From Mycobacterium sp. URHD0025 (GTDB lineage Bacteria > Actinomycetota > Actinomycetes > Mycobacteriales > Mycobacteriaceae): DNA of 64,000 nt. Position numbers and translations under genes: made by a program. Below, one piece after another: positions 22,791 to 34,580 of the stretch. Position 1 is the first letter of the stretch; every line of letters starts with the position of its first letter. The stretch spans positions 310,001 through 374,000 of the forward strand of contig NZ_AUEQ01000007.1 of the NCBI RefSeq assembly GCF_000426065.1. The letters are read 5' to 3'. Under the pieces are notes generated by a model. It did no database searches. It was not told the DNA's origin and was given only the letters and a program-made list of their open reading frames with translations.

Positions 22791-23486
22791 TTGCGCTCCT
22801 TCGTCTTACGGTGCCTGATCCTGATCGCCGCGACTGCGTTTGCGGCGATCAGTCTGGTGACGCCGGCCAATGCCGCGCCTGACGAGGGGCAGTGGGATCC
22901 CACCCTCCCGAAGATCGTCAGTTCCGGGGCGCCCGGCGACCCGGTGGCAATCGCGAATGCCTCGTTCCAGGTCAGCCAGATCGCTTTGCAGACCACACAG
23001 AATCTCGGTCAGCAGTTCCTGCAGACCATCGGGCTGGCGCCCAAGTCGGCTGCCGGGACATTCCCCGGAGGTCGGGTCCGGGGCCCACAGGCCATCGAAT
23101 ACGCGATCAAGCGCGGCGGTTCCCAGATGGGTGTGCCTTACTCGTGGGGCGGTGGCACGCTGACCGGTCCGGGCCCCGGCGTGGACTACGACGCCGGCAA
23201 GGTGGGCTACGACTGCTCGGGCCTCACGCGGTACGCGTTCGCCGGGGTCGGAGTGCAGATCCCCAAGTACTCCGGAGATCAGTACAACACCGGCCGCAAG
23301 GTGCCGGTGGCCCAGGCCAAGCGCGGTGACCTCCTGTTCTGGGGCCCGGGTGGCAGCCAGCACGTGGCGATGTACCTAGGCGGCGGCAAGATGCTTGAGG
23401 CGTCGGGAAGTGCCGAAAAAGTGACGGTCAGTCCGGTCCGTACCGCAGGCATCCAGCCCTACGCGGCCCGCATCATCGAATCCTGA
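22791..23486 (+). CDS. ripB: Peptidoglycan endopeptidase RipB
   Basis: A 231-aa secreted NlpC/P60 protein, paralogue of RipA lacking the coiled-coil inhibitory domain. Signal peptide at residues 1-25 (LILIAATAFAAISLVTPANA, cleavage before APD). Triad residues are C142 (GYDCSGL), H191 (GSQHVAMYL) and the Glu of MLEASG. It starts with TTG 10 bp after the ripA stop; no in-frame ATG or GTG lies upstream in the gap. It shares strings such as SQMGVPYSWGGG with RipA, showing duplication. Confidence 0.92.
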   Translation: MRSFVLRCLILIAATAFAAISLVTPANAAPDEGQWDPTLPKIVSSGAPGDPVAIANASFQVSQIALQTTQNLGQQFLQTIGLAPKSAAGTFPGGRVRGPQAIEYAIKRGGSQMGVPYSWGGGTLTGPGPGVDYDAGKVGYDCSGLTRYAFAGVGVQIPKYSGDQYNTGRKVPVAQAKRGDLLFWGPGGSQHVAMYLGGGKMLEASGSAEKVTVSPVRTAGIQPYAARIIES

Positions 23487-23624
23487 GGGGAAGCTGAACT
23501 CTTCCGGCCAGCGTCGACGGATCTCGAAGTGCCTGGAATAGTTGACGACGGGCATCCGATTGCCCGATAGCGCAAAAAGCAAAACCAAGCGTTTGTAGTA
23601 GTCGAACACCGTGGGAGGAAGTTG

Positions 23625-24788
23625 ATGACGTCACCGAGTGGACCGCCGCAGGGCGCCGGAGGTTATCCCGGCTCGAGCCCGGCGCCGGGCTTCCCGCCCG
23701 GATCAACCGGATCCCATGCCGCGCCGGCAGCTCCGCAAGGAGCGACCAACGGCAGTCTGCAGGCTGAGGTGCACACCCTGGAACGCGCCATCTTCGAGGT
23801 CAAGCGGATCATCGTCGGTCAGGACCAGCTCGTCGAGCGCATGCTCGTCGGACTTCTGGCCAAGGGCCATGTGCTGCTCGAAGGCGTGCCCGGTGTGGCC
23901 AAGACCCTGGCCGTCGAGACGTTCGCCAAGGTCGTGGGCGGCACGTTCGCCCGCATCCAGTTCACGCCCGACCTGGTGCCCACCGACATCATCGGTACCC
24001 GCATCTACCGCCAGGGCAAGGAAGACTTCGACATCGAGCTCGGCCCCGTCGTGGTCAACTTCCTGCTCGCCGACGAGATCAACCGTGCGCCTGCCAAGGT
24101 TCAGTCGGCCCTGCTCGAGGTGATGGCCGAGCGCAAGATCTCCATCGGCGGCAAGACGTTCCCGCTGCCGAGCCCGTTCCTGGTGATGGCCACCCAGAAC
24201 CCGATCGAGCAGGAGGGCGTCTACGCCCTCCCGGAGGCGCAGCGCGACCGCTTCCTGTTCAAGCTCAACGTCGACTACCCGACGCCGGAGGAAGAGCGCG
24301 AGATCATCTACCGGATGGGTGTCAAGCCTCCGGAGCCCAAGCAGATCCTCGACACCGGCGACCTGTTGCGGCTGCAGGAACTCGCGGCCAACACCTTCGT
24401 GCATCACGCGCTGGTGGATTACGTGGTCCGGATCGTCACCGCGACGCGCGAGCCCGAGAAGTTCGGTATGCCCGACGCCAAGGCATGGATCGCCTACGGT
24501 GCTTCGCCGCGTGCGTCCCTGGGCATCATCTCGGCGGCCCGCGCGCTCGCATTGGTGCGTGGCCGTGACTACGTGGTCCCGCAAGATGTCGTAGAGGTGA
24601 TCCCCGACGTGCTGCGGCACCGCCTCGTGCTGACCTACGACGCGTTGGCCGATGAAGTCTCGGCGGAGACCGTCGTCAACCGCATCCTGCAGACAGTCGC
24701 CCTGCCTCAGGTGAATGCACTTCCGCAGCAAGGGCATTCGGTTCCGCCCGCCGTTCCTGCCGCGGCTGGCGCGGCCGGTGGTCGGTGA
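23625..24788 (+). CDS. moxR1: MoxR-family AAA+ ATPase
   Basis: A 387-aa AAA+ protein. After a Pro/Gly-rich N-terminus of about 40 residues come Walker A (GVPGVAKT), Walker B with sensor (LLADEINRAPAKVQSALLEV) and the MoxR motif ATQNPIEQEGVYALPEAQRD. MoxR ATPases act as chaperones for partner VWA proteins; the next two genes encode DUF58 and VWA membrane proteins, the standard set. The ATG at 23625 has GGGAGG 7 bp upstream; the TTG one codon earlier is rejected. The stop overlaps the DUF58 start by 4 bp. The 138-bp gap after ripB may hold an additional promoter. Confidence 0.93.
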   Translation: MTSPSGPPQGAGGYPGSSPAPGFPPGSTGSHAAPAAPQGATNGSLQAEVHTLERAIFEVKRIIVGQDQLVERMLVGLLAKGHVLLEGVPGVAKTLAVETFAKVVGGTFARIQFTPDLVPTDIIGTRIYRQGKEDFDIELGPVVVNFLLADEINRAPAKVQSALLEVMAERKISIGGKTFPLPSPFLVMATQNPIEQEGVYALPEAQRDRFLFKLNVDYPTPEEEREIIYRMGVKPPEPKQILDTGDLLRLQELAANTFVHHALVDYVVRIVTATREPEKFGMPDAKAWIAYGASPRASLGIISAARALALVRGRDYVVPQDVVEVIPDVLRHRLVLTYDALADEVSAETVVNRILQTVALPQVNALPQQGHSVPPAVPAAAGAAGGR

Positions 24789-25729
24789 CCACTTCCCGAC
24801 GCACCGTCGACCTACCGTCGCTGAAGCGCGGCGAGATTCGGGACCCGGCGTTGACGGCGGCGTTACGCAAGCTTGAGCTGACGGTGCGGCGCAAGCTCGA
24901 CGGCGTGCTCCACGGCGATCACCTCGGACTGATCCCAGGCCCGGGATCGGAGCCGGGGGACTCGCGGATCTACCAGCCCGGCGACGATGTGCGCCGGATG
25001 GACTGGTCGGTGACGGCGCGGACGATGACGCCCCATGTGCGGCAGATGATCGCCGACCGTGAGCTGGAGACCTGGCTGGTGGTCGACATGTCCGCCAGTC
25101 TCGACTTCGGCACCACTGGTTGCGAGAAGCGCGATCTCGCGGTGGCCGCCGCTGCGGCGATCACGTTCCTCAACAGCGGTGGTGGCAACCGGATCGGCGC
25201 GATCATCGCCAACGGTGAGTCGGTGCGGCGGGTGCCCGCGCTGTCCGGCCGGGTTCACGAGCAGGAGATGCTGCGGGCCATCGCCACGATGCCCAAGGCC
25301 CCGACCGGGGTCCGCGGTGACCTGGCCGCGGCGATCGACGCCCTGCGCCGTCCCGAGCGCCGCCGCGGCATGGCGGTGATCATCAGCGACTTCCTCGGAC
25401 CGGTCAACTGGATGCGCCCCTTGCGGGCGATCGCCGGAAGGCACGAGGTGCTCGGCATCGAGGTGCTGGATCCGCGCGACGTCGAGCTGCCTGCCGTGGG
25501 CGACGTGGTGCTGCAGGACACCGAGACCGGTGTCACCCGCGAGTTCACCATCGACGAGCAGCTCCGCAGTGACTTCGAGCGGGCGGCGACGGCTCATCGC
25601 GAAGAAGTGGCCCGCACGTTGCGGCGTTGCGATGCACCGTTGTTGAGTCTGCGCACCGACCGGGACTGGATCGCCGATGTGGTGCGGTTCGTGGCGAATC
25701 GGCGGCGCGGCGCCCTGGCCGGCCGGTAG
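24785..25729 (+). CDS. DUF58 domain protein (Rv1480 type)
   Basis: A 314-aa DUF58 protein, partner of MoxR. The DUF58 signature GDSRIYQPGDDVRRMDWSVT (about residues 59-78) precedes a VWA-like fold with ETWLVVDMSASLDFGT, a MIDAS-like DxSxS. Soluble. GTG start overlapping the moxR stop (GTGA), so translation is coupled. Works, by analogy, with the MoxR ATPase and the downstream VWA protein in envelope stress or protein maturation. Confidence 0.9.
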   Translation: MTTSRRTVDLPSLKRGEIRDPALTAALRKLELTVRRKLDGVLHGDHLGLIPGPGSEPGDSRIYQPGDDVRRMDWSVTARTMTPHVRQMIADRELETWLVVDMSASLDFGTTGCEKRDLAVAAAAAITFLNSGGGNRIGAIIANGESVRRVPALSGRVHEQEMLRAIATMPKAPTGVRGDLAAAIDALRRPERRRGMAVIISDFLGPVNWMRPLRAIAGRHEVLGIEVLDPRDVELPAVGDVVLQDTETGVTREFTIDEQLRSDFERAATAHREEVARTLRRCDAPLLSLRTDRDWIADVVRFVANRRRGALAGR

Positions 25730-25771
25730 ATGAACGCTTGATCAGCAACCAACCGAAATGACTTCTAGCAC

Positions 25772-27642
<1,871 letters not shown>

Positions 27643-27703
27643 CCAAACGATCTGGATCACAAGAACTTTCGCTCAACTTTTCACCGAAGTAGGAGTCAGG
27701 ACA

Positions 27704-28513
27704 ATGTCAGGTTTGCTCGAAGGCAAGCGCATTCTGGTCACCGGGATCATCACGGACTCGTCGATTGCGTTCCACATCGCCAAGCAGGCCCAGGAGGCCG
27801 GCGCCGAGCTGGTGCTCACCGGGTTCGACCGGATGAAGCTGATCCAGCGCATCGCCGACCGGCTGCCCAAGCCGGCCCCGCTGCTGGAACTCGACGTGCA
27901 GAACGAGGAGCACCTCGGTTCGTTGGCCGGCCGCATCACCGAAGCGATCGGCGAGGGCAACAAGCTCGACGGCGTGGTGCACTCCATCGGCTTCATGCCG
28001 CAGACCGGGATGGGCGTCAACCCGTTCTTCGACGCCCCGTACGAGGACGTCGCCAAGGGCATCCACATCTCGGCCTACTCGTACGCTTCACTGGCCAAGG
28101 CCACGCTGCCGGTCCTGAACCCCGGCGGCAGCATCGTGGGTATGGACTTCGACCCGACCCGGGCGATGCCCGCCTACAACTGGATGACGGTGGCCAAGAG
28201 TGCGCTGGAGTCAGTCAACCGCTTTGTCGCGCGTGAGGCCGGGCCGTTCGGAGTACGCTCCAATCTCGTTGCCGCCGGGCCGATCCGGACGCTGGCGATG
28301 AGTGCGATCGTCGGTGGCGCGCTGGGTGCCGAGGCCGGTGACCAGATGCGGCTGCTCGAAGAGGGTTGGGATCAGCGTGCGCCGGTCGGCTGGAACATGA
28401 AGGATCCGACGCCCGTCGCCAAGACCGTGTGTGCGTTGCTGTCCGATTGGCTGCCCGCCACCACCGGCACCATCATCTACGCCGACGGCGGCGCCAGCAC
28501 CCAGCTGCTGTGA
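27704..28513 (+). CDS. inhA: Enoyl-ACP reductase InhA
   Basis: A 269-aa NADH-dependent trans-2-enoyl-ACP reductase of FAS-II, the isoniazid target, with exactly the usual length. Residues known to matter are wild type: I16, I21 (TDSSIAF), S94 (VVHSIGFMP), Y158 and K165. The start [15 protein letters not shown] follows GTAGGAG. It is the second gene of the fabG1-inhA operon. A 20-bp inverted repeat lies 45 bp downstream. Confidence 0.97.
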   Translation: MSGLLEGKRILVTGIITDSSIAFHIAKQAQEAGAELVLTGFDRMKLIQRIADRLPKPAPLLELDVQNEEHLGSLAGRITEAIGEGNKLDGVVHSIGFMPQTGMGVNPFFDAPYEDVAKGIHISAYSYASLAKATLPVLNPGGSIVGMDFDPTRAMPAYNWMTVAKSALESVNRFVAREAGPFGVRSNLVAAGPIRTLAMSAIVGGALGAEAGDQMRLLEEGWDQRAPVGWNMKDPTPVAKTVCALLSDWLPATTGTIIYADGGASTQLL

Positions 28514-28557
28514 TGCCCGCCGGGGCGAAGAGCCGGCGGTTCTGATTTGTTCTCTGC

Positions 28558-28614
28558 CGAAACCGCATTCCAGCAGGTGTGCACCCGCACAAAGCCTGCT
28601 GGAATGCGGTTTCG
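28558..28614 (+). terminator. 20-bp perfect inverted repeat after inhA
   Basis: CGAAACCGCATTCCAGCAGG (28558-28577) and its exact complement (28595-28614) are separated by 17 nt. It lies between the inhA stop and the hemH start, so it is probably the fabG1-inhA terminator, although the loop is long and no U-run follows. The right arm continues into GCGGTTT repeated three times (28606-28627). The long perfect arms could alternatively be a regulatory RNA structure in the hemH leader. Confidence 0.6.
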
Positions 28615-28641
28615 CGGTTTATGCGGTTTACAGGAGGCGAG

Positions 28642-29736
28642 ATGACGCAGGCCGATGAGCCGCTTGCGCGAAGAGAATCAGACTTCGACGCCGTTCTGTT
28701 GCTGTCGTTCGGGGGGCCGGAGGCGCCGGAGCAGGTGATGCCGTTCCTGGAGAACGTGACCCGGGGGCGTGGCATCCCGGCCGAGCGGTTGGCTGATGTT
28801 GCCGAGCATTATCTGCATTTCGGCGGGGTTTCGCCGATCAACGGGATCAACCGGGCATTGATCGAGCAGCTGCGTCTGCAGCTGCCGGACCTGCCGGTCT
28901 ACTTCGGTAACCGGAACTGGGATCCTTTCGTCGAAGACACGGTTGCGACGATGCGTGACAACGGGATTCGGCGCGCAGCGGTCTTCACCACCTCGGCCTG
29001 GGGCGGGTACTCCGGCTGCACCCAGTACGTGGAGGACATCGCCCGGGCGCGGGCCGCGGTCGGCGCAGGCGCACCGGAACTGGTCAAGCTGCGCCAGTAC
29101 TTCGACCATCCGCTGTTGGTGGAGATGTTCGCCGATGCGATCGGTGCCGCGGCAGCCACACTGCCAGCCGAATTGCGGGGCGAGGCCCGGCTGGTTTTCA
29201 CCGCGCACTCGGTGCCCATCGCCGCCGATGAGCGGCACGGCCCGCGGCTCTACAGCCGTCAGGTTGCCTACGCGACGCGGTTGGTGGCGGCCGCCGCGGG
29301 TTATGACGACTTCGACCAGGTGTGGCAGTCGCGGTCGGGTCCACCACAGATTCCATGGCTGGAGCCCGACATTGCCGACCACCTGTCTTCTCTGGGCCAG
29401 AAGGGAACCCGGGCGGTCATCGTGTGCCCCATCGGGTTCGTGGCGGATCACATCGAGGTGGTGTGGGATCTCGATTACGAGTTGCGTCTGCAGGCCGAGG
29501 CGGCCGGCATCGCCTTCGCGCGGGCCAGTACCCCCAATGCGGATCCGCGTTTCGCGCGGTTGGCCGCCGGGCTGATCGACGAGTTGCGCACCGGTGCGGC
29601 ACCGCTGCGGGTGGCGGGCCCAGACCCGGTCGCTGGCTGTGGATTCAGCGTCAACGGCGCACCCTGCTCAGCACACTGCTGTGGTGTCAATGGACCGGGC
29701 GACGGAGGTCTCACCGACGGCTCGCCGCGTCAGTAA
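28642..29736 (+). CDS. hemH: Ferrochelatase / coproporphyrin III ferrochelatase
   Basis: A 364-aa ferrochelatase (HemZ/HemH). It starts [27 protein letters not shown] with AGGAGG 4 bp before the ATG. In actinobacteria the enzyme inserts iron into coproporphyrin III. Motifs are [10 protein letters not shown], the iron-site region [13 protein letters not shown] and [13 protein letters not shown]. The C-terminal [16 protein letters not shown] holds four cysteines, consistent with the [2Fe-2S] cluster ligands of actinobacterial ferrochelatases. It stands alone after the inverted repeat and converges on a lipoprotein gene. Confidence 0.93.
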   Translation: MTQADEPLARRESDFDAVLLLSFGGPEAPEQVMPFLENVTRGRGIPAERLADVAEHYLHFGGVSPINGINRALIEQLRLQLPDLPVYFGNRNWDPFVEDTVATMRDNGIRRAAVFTTSAWGGYSGCTQYVEDIARARAAVGAGAPELVKLRQYFDHPLLVEMFADAIGAAAATLPAELRGEARLVFTAHSVPIAADERHGPRLYSRQVAYATRLVAAAAGYDDFDQVWQSRSGPPQIPWLEPDIADHLSSLGQKGTRAVIVCPIGFVADHIEVVWDLDYELRLQAEAAGIAFARASTPNADPRFARLAAGLIDELRTGAAPLRVAGPDPVAGCGFSVNGAPCSAHCCGVNGPGDGGLTDGSPRQ

Positions 29737-29769
29737 CGCTCGAAGCGTCAGCGGCCGACGCGCTTCCGG

Positions 29770-30600
29770 TCAGGCTGCACAGTTCCCGGCCCGCACGGTT
29801 TGCAGGTCGGCAAGTGGGACCCGCGGTGCCAGTAAACCCGCGCCCACCGGACCGGTTCGCTCACTGGGTAGGAAAAACTTCAGGTAATCCCCGTCCAGCA
29901 CCCATGCGTGGTAGCCGGTGACGAAGGTGTGGTGAGGCGGTGCGCCCGGCGGCACCGGCTCGAATTCCCCTGGCTCGGGGGCGGTGGCGCCGGGAGGCAG
30001 AGTCGACCTGAGCCGATCGATTTCCTGCACGACGTACGGATGAAGCAATGGCGGCAGGACGGCATCGGGATTGAGACCGTCGCACAACAGATCCTCCAGG
30101 GCCACCGCGGTGTCGTGGTCCAGATCGAAGGTGAACGAGGTGAGCGTCGTGTTCGGGTGCGCGGCACCGGCGAAGAACGAGTAATCGCGGAAGAGAACGG
30201 ATTTCGTCGCAGGCTCATGCTCGAACATGGTGTAGGTCAAGGTCACCACACTGTCTTCGGTGGCGTTGTCGTCAGGCGATCGCCGGTGGCGGTCGAAGAA
30301 CTCGCCGAGAAAGTGGGACAGCACGGGGCCGGCGGTGGGGTCCTCGGCCAGTGCGACGGGATAGGTCGCCGTGATCGTGGTCGGCGCTTGCTTGGCGTTG
30401 GCCAGCACCAGCGAGCAGGTCTCGGTGGACCGATCCCAAAAGGCTTCTGCCTGATCGCATATCGCTGCTGCGGACGGCGCATCGCTGCCCGATGCCGAGT
30501 CCGCGGACTGGTCGGTGGTCGCGTCGCAGCCGGACAGGCACAACGTCAGTCCGGCCAATCCGGACAACAATCGGCGTCGCCGTTTGTCAGCGGACATCAT
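29770..30600 (-). CDS. DUF3298-type lipoprotein
   Basis: A 276-aa predicted lipoprotein. The N-terminus [20 protein letters not shown] is followed by CLSGC, where the second cysteine is the lipidation site (lipobox LSGC). The C-terminal domain has the DUF3298/RsiV-like phrase [18 protein letters not shown] and a preceding DUF4163-like half. An Mpt64-like relationship is possible. Start at 30600 or at the adjacent ATG 30597; further upstream codons lie inside the preceding gene, which it overlaps by 14 bp. Same strand as that gene, so probably cotranscribed. Function unknown. Confidence 0.8.
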   Translation of the reverse strand: MMSADKRRRRLLSGLAGLTLCLSGCDATTDQSADSASGSDAPSAAAICDQAEAFWDRSTETCSLVLANAKQAPTTITATYPVALAEDPTAGPVLSHFLGEFFDRHRRSPDDNATEDSVVTLTYTMFEHEPATKSVLFRDYSFFAGAAHPNTTLTSFTFDLDHDTAVALEDLLCDGLNPDAVLPPLLHPYVVQEIDRLRSTLPPGATAPEPGEFEPVPPGAPPHHTFVTGYHAWVLDGDYLKFFLPSERTGPVGAGLLAPRVPLADLQTVRAGNCAA

Positions 30601-31450
30601 TCCAAGCGGATTGCAGGATGGCTTCGAGTGCGGCCAGCCGCGCCGAGCGCACCACCTGGGCCAGCGGCCGCATGGCATCGCCGGCGATCTGCACCTCGGA
30701 GGAACTCTGTAGCCCGATGGGCATCAGGCCCGAGCTCACCGTGATGATCGCCTCCACATGGTTGGCGTTCTCCAGCACCCGCACCGCCCGGGTCGGGGCG
30801 TGGTCGGGGATCCGGTGTAGCCGTCCCGCCTCGAGGATGTCCTCCACCATGCCGCGAGGGTCGTCGATGTCGACACCGACGCCGGCCCGCAACGCGACCA
30901 GGGTGTCGGCCGCAGAGCGCACAGCCGAACGCAACTGATACTCGGCATCGCCGAGGTCGTGGTGCTGCGGAGGCGGCAGAACCGGCAGTGAGTACACGGT
31001 CCACGACAGCGCCCGCGGCTCGGGTTCGAAACCGGATTCGGTTTCCACGTCGTCGAATTCGAAGTACTCGAACTCCGGTACCAGTCCCACGCCGTCCAAC
31101 TCGTCATGAGTCACCAGCACCGCTTCACCGATCGCGAGTGCATCCCGCTGGAACTGCGATCCCGCGGGCAACCCCCGCACGTCGCCGGGCACCGGCAGGG
31201 CCACCCGGATCGAGGGCCTGGTGCCGGATCTACCGACGGCGGTGCGCAGGGTCTGCAGCAACGACACCGAACCGGAGTCCTCCAACTCGGGCCAGGGCAG
31301 CCCGGTGCGGACCGCGGCCTGCGAGTCGTAGGCGGTCACAGAATGCATTGGTGCCCATTGGGATAGCGCATCCAGGACGTCGTCAGGCGCGGCTGCGCCG
31401 GCCAGCCAGGCGTTGGCCCACATCGAAAGCGTTGCACTTGGACACCACAT
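30587..31450 (-). CDS. Conserved hypothetical protein (Rv1486c type)
   Basis: A 287-aa soluble protein beginning [20 protein letters not shown]. It contains an internal acidic stretch ([20 protein letters not shown]). I place it as the Rv1486c homologue by length (288 aa from memory) and by its position opposite the NfeD gene. No catalytic motif recognised. Upstream in-frame sequence is arginine/histidine-rich and not coding. Its 3' end overlaps the lipoprotein gene by 14 bp. Confidence 0.82.
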   Translation of the reverse strand: MWCPSATLSMWANAWLAGAAAPDDVLDALSQWAPMHSVTAYDSQAAVRTGLPWPELEDSGSVSLLQTLRTAVGRSGTRPSIRVALPVPGDVRGLPAGSQFQRDALAIGEAVLVTHDELDGVGLVPEFEYFEFDDVETESGFEPEPRALSWTVYSLPVLPPPQHHDLGDAEYQLRSAVRSAADTLVALRAGVGVDIDDPRGMVEDILEAGRLHRIPDHAPTRAVRVLENANHVEAIITVSSGLMPIGLQSSSEVQIAGDAMRPLAQVVRSARLAALEAILQSAWNDVR

Positions 31451-31507
31451 GATCTTGGCAGTGTAATTGTCGGTCGCCGATGGGGCCGTATTCGCTAGGG
31501 TGGGCTC

Positions 31508-31942
31508 ATGGCCGCACCGCTGATCTGGCTCATCGTGGCGCTGGGACTCGCCGGGGCGGAGGCACTGACCGGCGACATGTTCCTGCTCATGCTGGCCGGC
31601 GGTGCGCTCGCGGCGACCGGTTCGAGCTGGTTGTTCGATCTGCCCATCTGGGCCGACGGTGTGGTGTTCCTCGTGGTGTCGGTGCTTTTGCTGGCATTGG
31701 TCCGGCCCGCGCTGCGGCGCCGTTTCGAACTCGGGCAGGGTCTTCCGGATCCGGTCAAGGCCCTGGAAGGCAAATCCGCGCTGGTGCTGGACCGGGTGGC
31801 CGAGCATGCGGGGCAGGTCAAGCTCGATGGCGAGGTCTGGACGGCGCGGCCGCTCAATGACCAGGATGTGTACGAACCGGGCGACCATGTGACGGTCATG
31901 CGGATAGACGGCGCCACCGCGGTGGTCTTCAAGGCTTTGTAA
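31508..31942 (+). CDS. NfeD-family membrane protein
   Basis: A 144-aa protein with hydrophobic helices at about 4-20, 25-42 and 45-65, then a C-terminal OB-fold (residues about 75-144: [36 protein letters not shown]). NfeD proteins pair with SPFH/stomatin proteins in membrane microdomains; such a gene follows 19 bp downstream. Homologue of Rv1487 by order. Confidence 0.9.
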   Translation: MAAPLIWLIVALGLAGAEALTGDMFLLMLAGGALAATGSSWLFDLPIWADGVVFLVVSVLLLALVRPALRRRFELGQGLPDPVKALEGKSALVLDRVAEHAGQVKLDGEVWTARPLNDQDVYEPGDHVTVMRIDGATAVVFKAL

Positions 31943-31961
31943 ACCTCAGGAGGGAATTCCC

Positions 31962-33161
31962 ATGGAAGGTGCCGTAGCCGGCCTGATTCTTCTGATCGTG
32001 CTGGTGGTGTTCGCGATCATCGTCGTGGCCAAATCGGTTGCGCTCATTCCCCAGGCCGAGGCCGCGGTGATCGAGCGGCTGGGCCGCTACAGCCGCACGG
32101 TCAGCGGCCAGCTGACTCTGCTGGTGCCGTTCATCGATCGGATCCGGGCCCGGGTGGACCTGCGCGAGCGCGTGGTGTCCTTCCCGCCGCAGGGAGTGAT
32201 CACGGAGGACAACCTGACGTTGGCCATCGACACGGTGGTCTACTTCCGGGTCACCAACCCGCAGGCGGCGGTGTACGAGATCAGCAACTACATCGTCGGT
32301 GTGGAACAGCTGACCACCACCACGCTGCGGAACGTCGTCGGCGGCATGACCCTGGAACAGACACTGACTTCACGCGATCTGATCAACCAGCAACTGCGCG
32401 GCGTGCTCGACGAGGCGACCGGTCGCTGGGGGCTGCGGGTGGCGCGGGTCGAGTTGCGCAGCATCGATCCGCCCCCGTCGATCCAGGAGTCGATGGAGAA
32501 GCAGATGAAGGCCGACCGCGACAAGCGGGCCATGATCCTGACGGCCGAAGGTGTGCGGGAGTCGTCGATCAAGCAGGCCGAGGGCCAGAAGCAGTCACAG
32601 ATCCTGGCGGCCGAGGGTGCCAAGCAGGCGGCGATCCTGGCGGCCGAGGCCGATCGTCAGTCGCGGATGTTGCGCGCTCAAGGTGAGCGGGCCGCCCAGT
32701 ACCTGCAGGCCCAGGGACAGGCCAAGGCCATCGAGAAGACCTTCGCCGCGATCAAGGCCGGCCGGCCCACCCCGGAGATGCTGGCCTATCAATACCTGCA
32801 GACCTTGCCGCAGATGGCCAAGGGGGAGGCGAACAAGGTCTGGCTGGTTCCCAGCGACTTCGGTTCGGCGCTGCAGGGTTTCACGAAACTGCTGGGTGCG
32901 CCCGGTGAGGACGGCGTGTACCGGTACACCCCGTCGGCCGTCGAGGAGGATCTGCCCAAGCCGGAGGACGACAGCGACGAGGTCGCCGAGTGGTTCAACA
33001 CGGAGACCGATCCCGAGATCGCCCGGGCCGTCGCGAAGGCAGAAGCCGAGGCGCGGGCCACCGCTCCGCCGCTGGGCGCCCCGACGCCACCGTCGTCGCT
33101 GGAGACCCCGCCGGCCGTCCCACCCACTGAGCTGCCGGGTGGATCGCACCGCGCACCGTGA
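31962..33161 (+). CDS. SPFH/band-7 stomatin-like protein
   Basis: A 399-aa protein with one N-terminal membrane helix (about 6-26) and a band-7 domain (about 28-190, IERLGRYSRTVSGQLTLLVP, DLRERVVSFPPQGVITEDN). A long alanine/glutamine/glutamate-rich coiled coil follows (about 190-255, EGQKQSQILAAEGAKQAAIL), and the tail is proline-rich. AGGAGGGAA precedes the ATG by about 8 bp. With NfeD it should form an oligomeric membrane scaffold. Matches Rv1488 by order. Confidence 0.92.
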   Translation: MEGAVAGLILLIVLVVFAIIVVAKSVALIPQAEAAVIERLGRYSRTVSGQLTLLVPFIDRIRARVDLRERVVSFPPQGVITEDNLTLAIDTVVYFRVTNPQAAVYEISNYIVGVEQLTTTTLRNVVGGMTLEQTLTSRDLINQQLRGVLDEATGRWGLRVARVELRSIDPPPSIQESMEKQMKADRDKRAMILTAEGVRESSIKQAEGQKQSQILAAEGAKQAAILAAEADRQSRMLRAQGERAAQYLQAQGQAKAIEKTFAAIKAGRPTPEMLAYQYLQTLPQMAKGEANKVWLVPSDFGSALQGFTKLLGAPGEDGVYRYTPSAVEEDLPKPEDDSDEVAEWFNTETDPEIARAVAKAEAEARATAPPLGAPTPPSSLETPPAVPPTELPGGSHRAP

Positions 33162-33166
33162 GACCG

Positions 33167-33643
33167 TCAACGACGGTGCTGTAGCCGGATCTGCACCATC
33201 GGCAGTGGGGAACCGGTGTCGGTGATCGGTTGGCCGAGCGTCTTTTCGAGCACCAGCTTGAACTGATCCCAGGTCTTCGGATGCTGCGCCCGGTAATCGG
33301 CCAGGACGCGATCGACACCGCGTTGGTCGAGTGCACGGGCGACGCCCCCGACCGGCCGGTGACTACCGAGCCACACCCGTACCTGTGGATTGACGGCGGT
33401 GTTGCGGAACCACTGGGCCTTGGTGCCGAATCCGGATGCGACCACGACGGTGTCGCGATCGGGCCGGCCCACCACCTCGAGGACGACATAGCGGCGGGCA
33501 CCAGAGGTCCGGCCGATGTGCTCGAGCATCATCACCCTCGATCCCAGCAGTGCCCCGGCCCGGATTCGGTAGAGCCAGATCGGAGCCCGCACCAGCCTGC
33601 GGTTGCGTAGGAGCCGCGCACCGAGATCGGGCAATGCACTCAT
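33167..33643 (-). CDS. Nitroreductase family deazaflavin (F420)-dependent oxidoreductase
   Basis: A 158-aa Ddn/FDOR-B-like split-barrel protein. Recognisable features are the phrase MMLEHIGRTSGARRYVVLEV (about 39-58), typical of the F420-binding beta-barrel, and FGTKAQWFRNTAVNPQVRVW (about 72-91). These enzymes use coenzyme F420 to reduce quinones or other substrates. It converges on the SPFH gene, 5 bp apart. From memory, M. tuberculosis has unrelated small genes (Rv1489c, Rv1489A, Rv1490) in this place, so this is a local difference. Confidence 0.85.
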   Translation of the reverse strand: MSALPDLGARLLRNRRLVRAPIWLYRIRAGALLGSRVMMLEHIGRTSGARRYVVLEVVGRPDRDTVVVASGFGTKAQWFRNTAVNPQVRVWLGSHRPVGGVARALDQRGVDRVLADYRAQHPKTWDQFKLVLEKTLGQPITDTGSPLPMVQIRLQHRR

Positions 33644-33680
33644 GCGCTGTCTCCTCTCGTCTCGCGCCGGGTCCCCCTGC

Positions 33681-34445
33681 TCACGGCTCGGTCAACGTGG
33701 GTGAAATACCCACCGATTGCGGCGGGTCGGGCTGCGGACGTGCACGCTCGCGACGGTGGAGGCGGATCTCGTAGACCAGTCCGGCGACGCCGAGCGCGGC
33801 GGTGCTCAGCGACACCAGGACCAGCGCGGGGCTGATGTTGCCGGTCAGCGCGTCTCCCAGCACGACGACCGCCGCGGTGCCGGGGAACAGTCCCACCAGC
33901 GTCGCCAGTGTGTAGGGGACGACCCGTACGGCGGACGCGCCGGCGGCGTAATTCAGCACCGAGAACGGCACCGCCGGGATCAGACGCATGGACAGCACCA
34001 CCGGCCATCCGCGGCGGCGCAGCCGCCTGTCCAGGGTGTCGATCCGAGGGTGGACAACCAGGCGGTTGAGCTGCCAGCCGGCCGCGCGGATGAGGAACAG
34101 CGCGAGCACGGCGCTGACCGCACTGGCCACCACGGCGATCGCCACGCCCAGCACCGGACCGAACAGCAGACCCGCGGCCAGGGTGAAAGCGGTTCGGGGG
34201 AAGGGGAAGACCGTCACCACGATGTGGGCCGCGAGAAATGCCAGGGGAAACCACGGGCCCACCGAGGTCGCCCAGTCCCGCATCTGCATGGCCGTCGGCA
34301 GCGGAACCAGCACCGCAACTGCGACAAGAATCACAATGCCGGCCAGCAGGCCCACGATCCGTCGGGGCGGCAATTGCGAAGCCGTCGCGACCACCGCGGC
34401 GCGCACCACGCGCAGGGTTCTGACGACGGGTTTCACGTCATACAA
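33681..34445 (-). CDS. TVP38/VTT-domain membrane protein (Rv1491c type)
   Basis: A 254-aa DedA-like membrane protein with about six hydrophobic segments and a C-terminal basic, proline-rich tail. The VTT signature appears as VVTVFPFPRTAFTLAAGLLFGP and RLIPAVPFSVLNYAAGAS. Family members are thought to scramble or flip lipids. Divergent from mutA (135 bp between starts). Ends 37 bp before the F420-oxidoreductase gene start. Confidence 0.87.
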   Translation of the reverse strand: MYDVKPVVRTLRVVRAAVVATASQLPPRRIVGLLAGIVILVAVAVLVPLPTAMQMRDWATSVGPWFPLAFLAAHIVVTVFPFPRTAFTLAAGLLFGPVLGVAIAVVASAVSAVLALFLIRAAGWQLNRLVVHPRIDTLDRRLRRRGWPVVLSMRLIPAVPFSVLNYAAGASAVRVVPYTLATLVGLFPGTAAVVVLGDALTGNISPALVLVSLSTAALGVAGLVYEIRLHRRERARPQPDPPQSVGISPTLTEP

Positions 34446-34580
34446 CAGTACGGGCCGTTGGTGGACTACACCGTCCGGCGCGGGCGTGAGTCGACCTACC
34501 AGCGGTCAGGGCCGTGATGGCGATCATTTAGCCTGATGGGCGAGTGGGTATGTCACACGCTGCGATAACAGGAGATGCGG

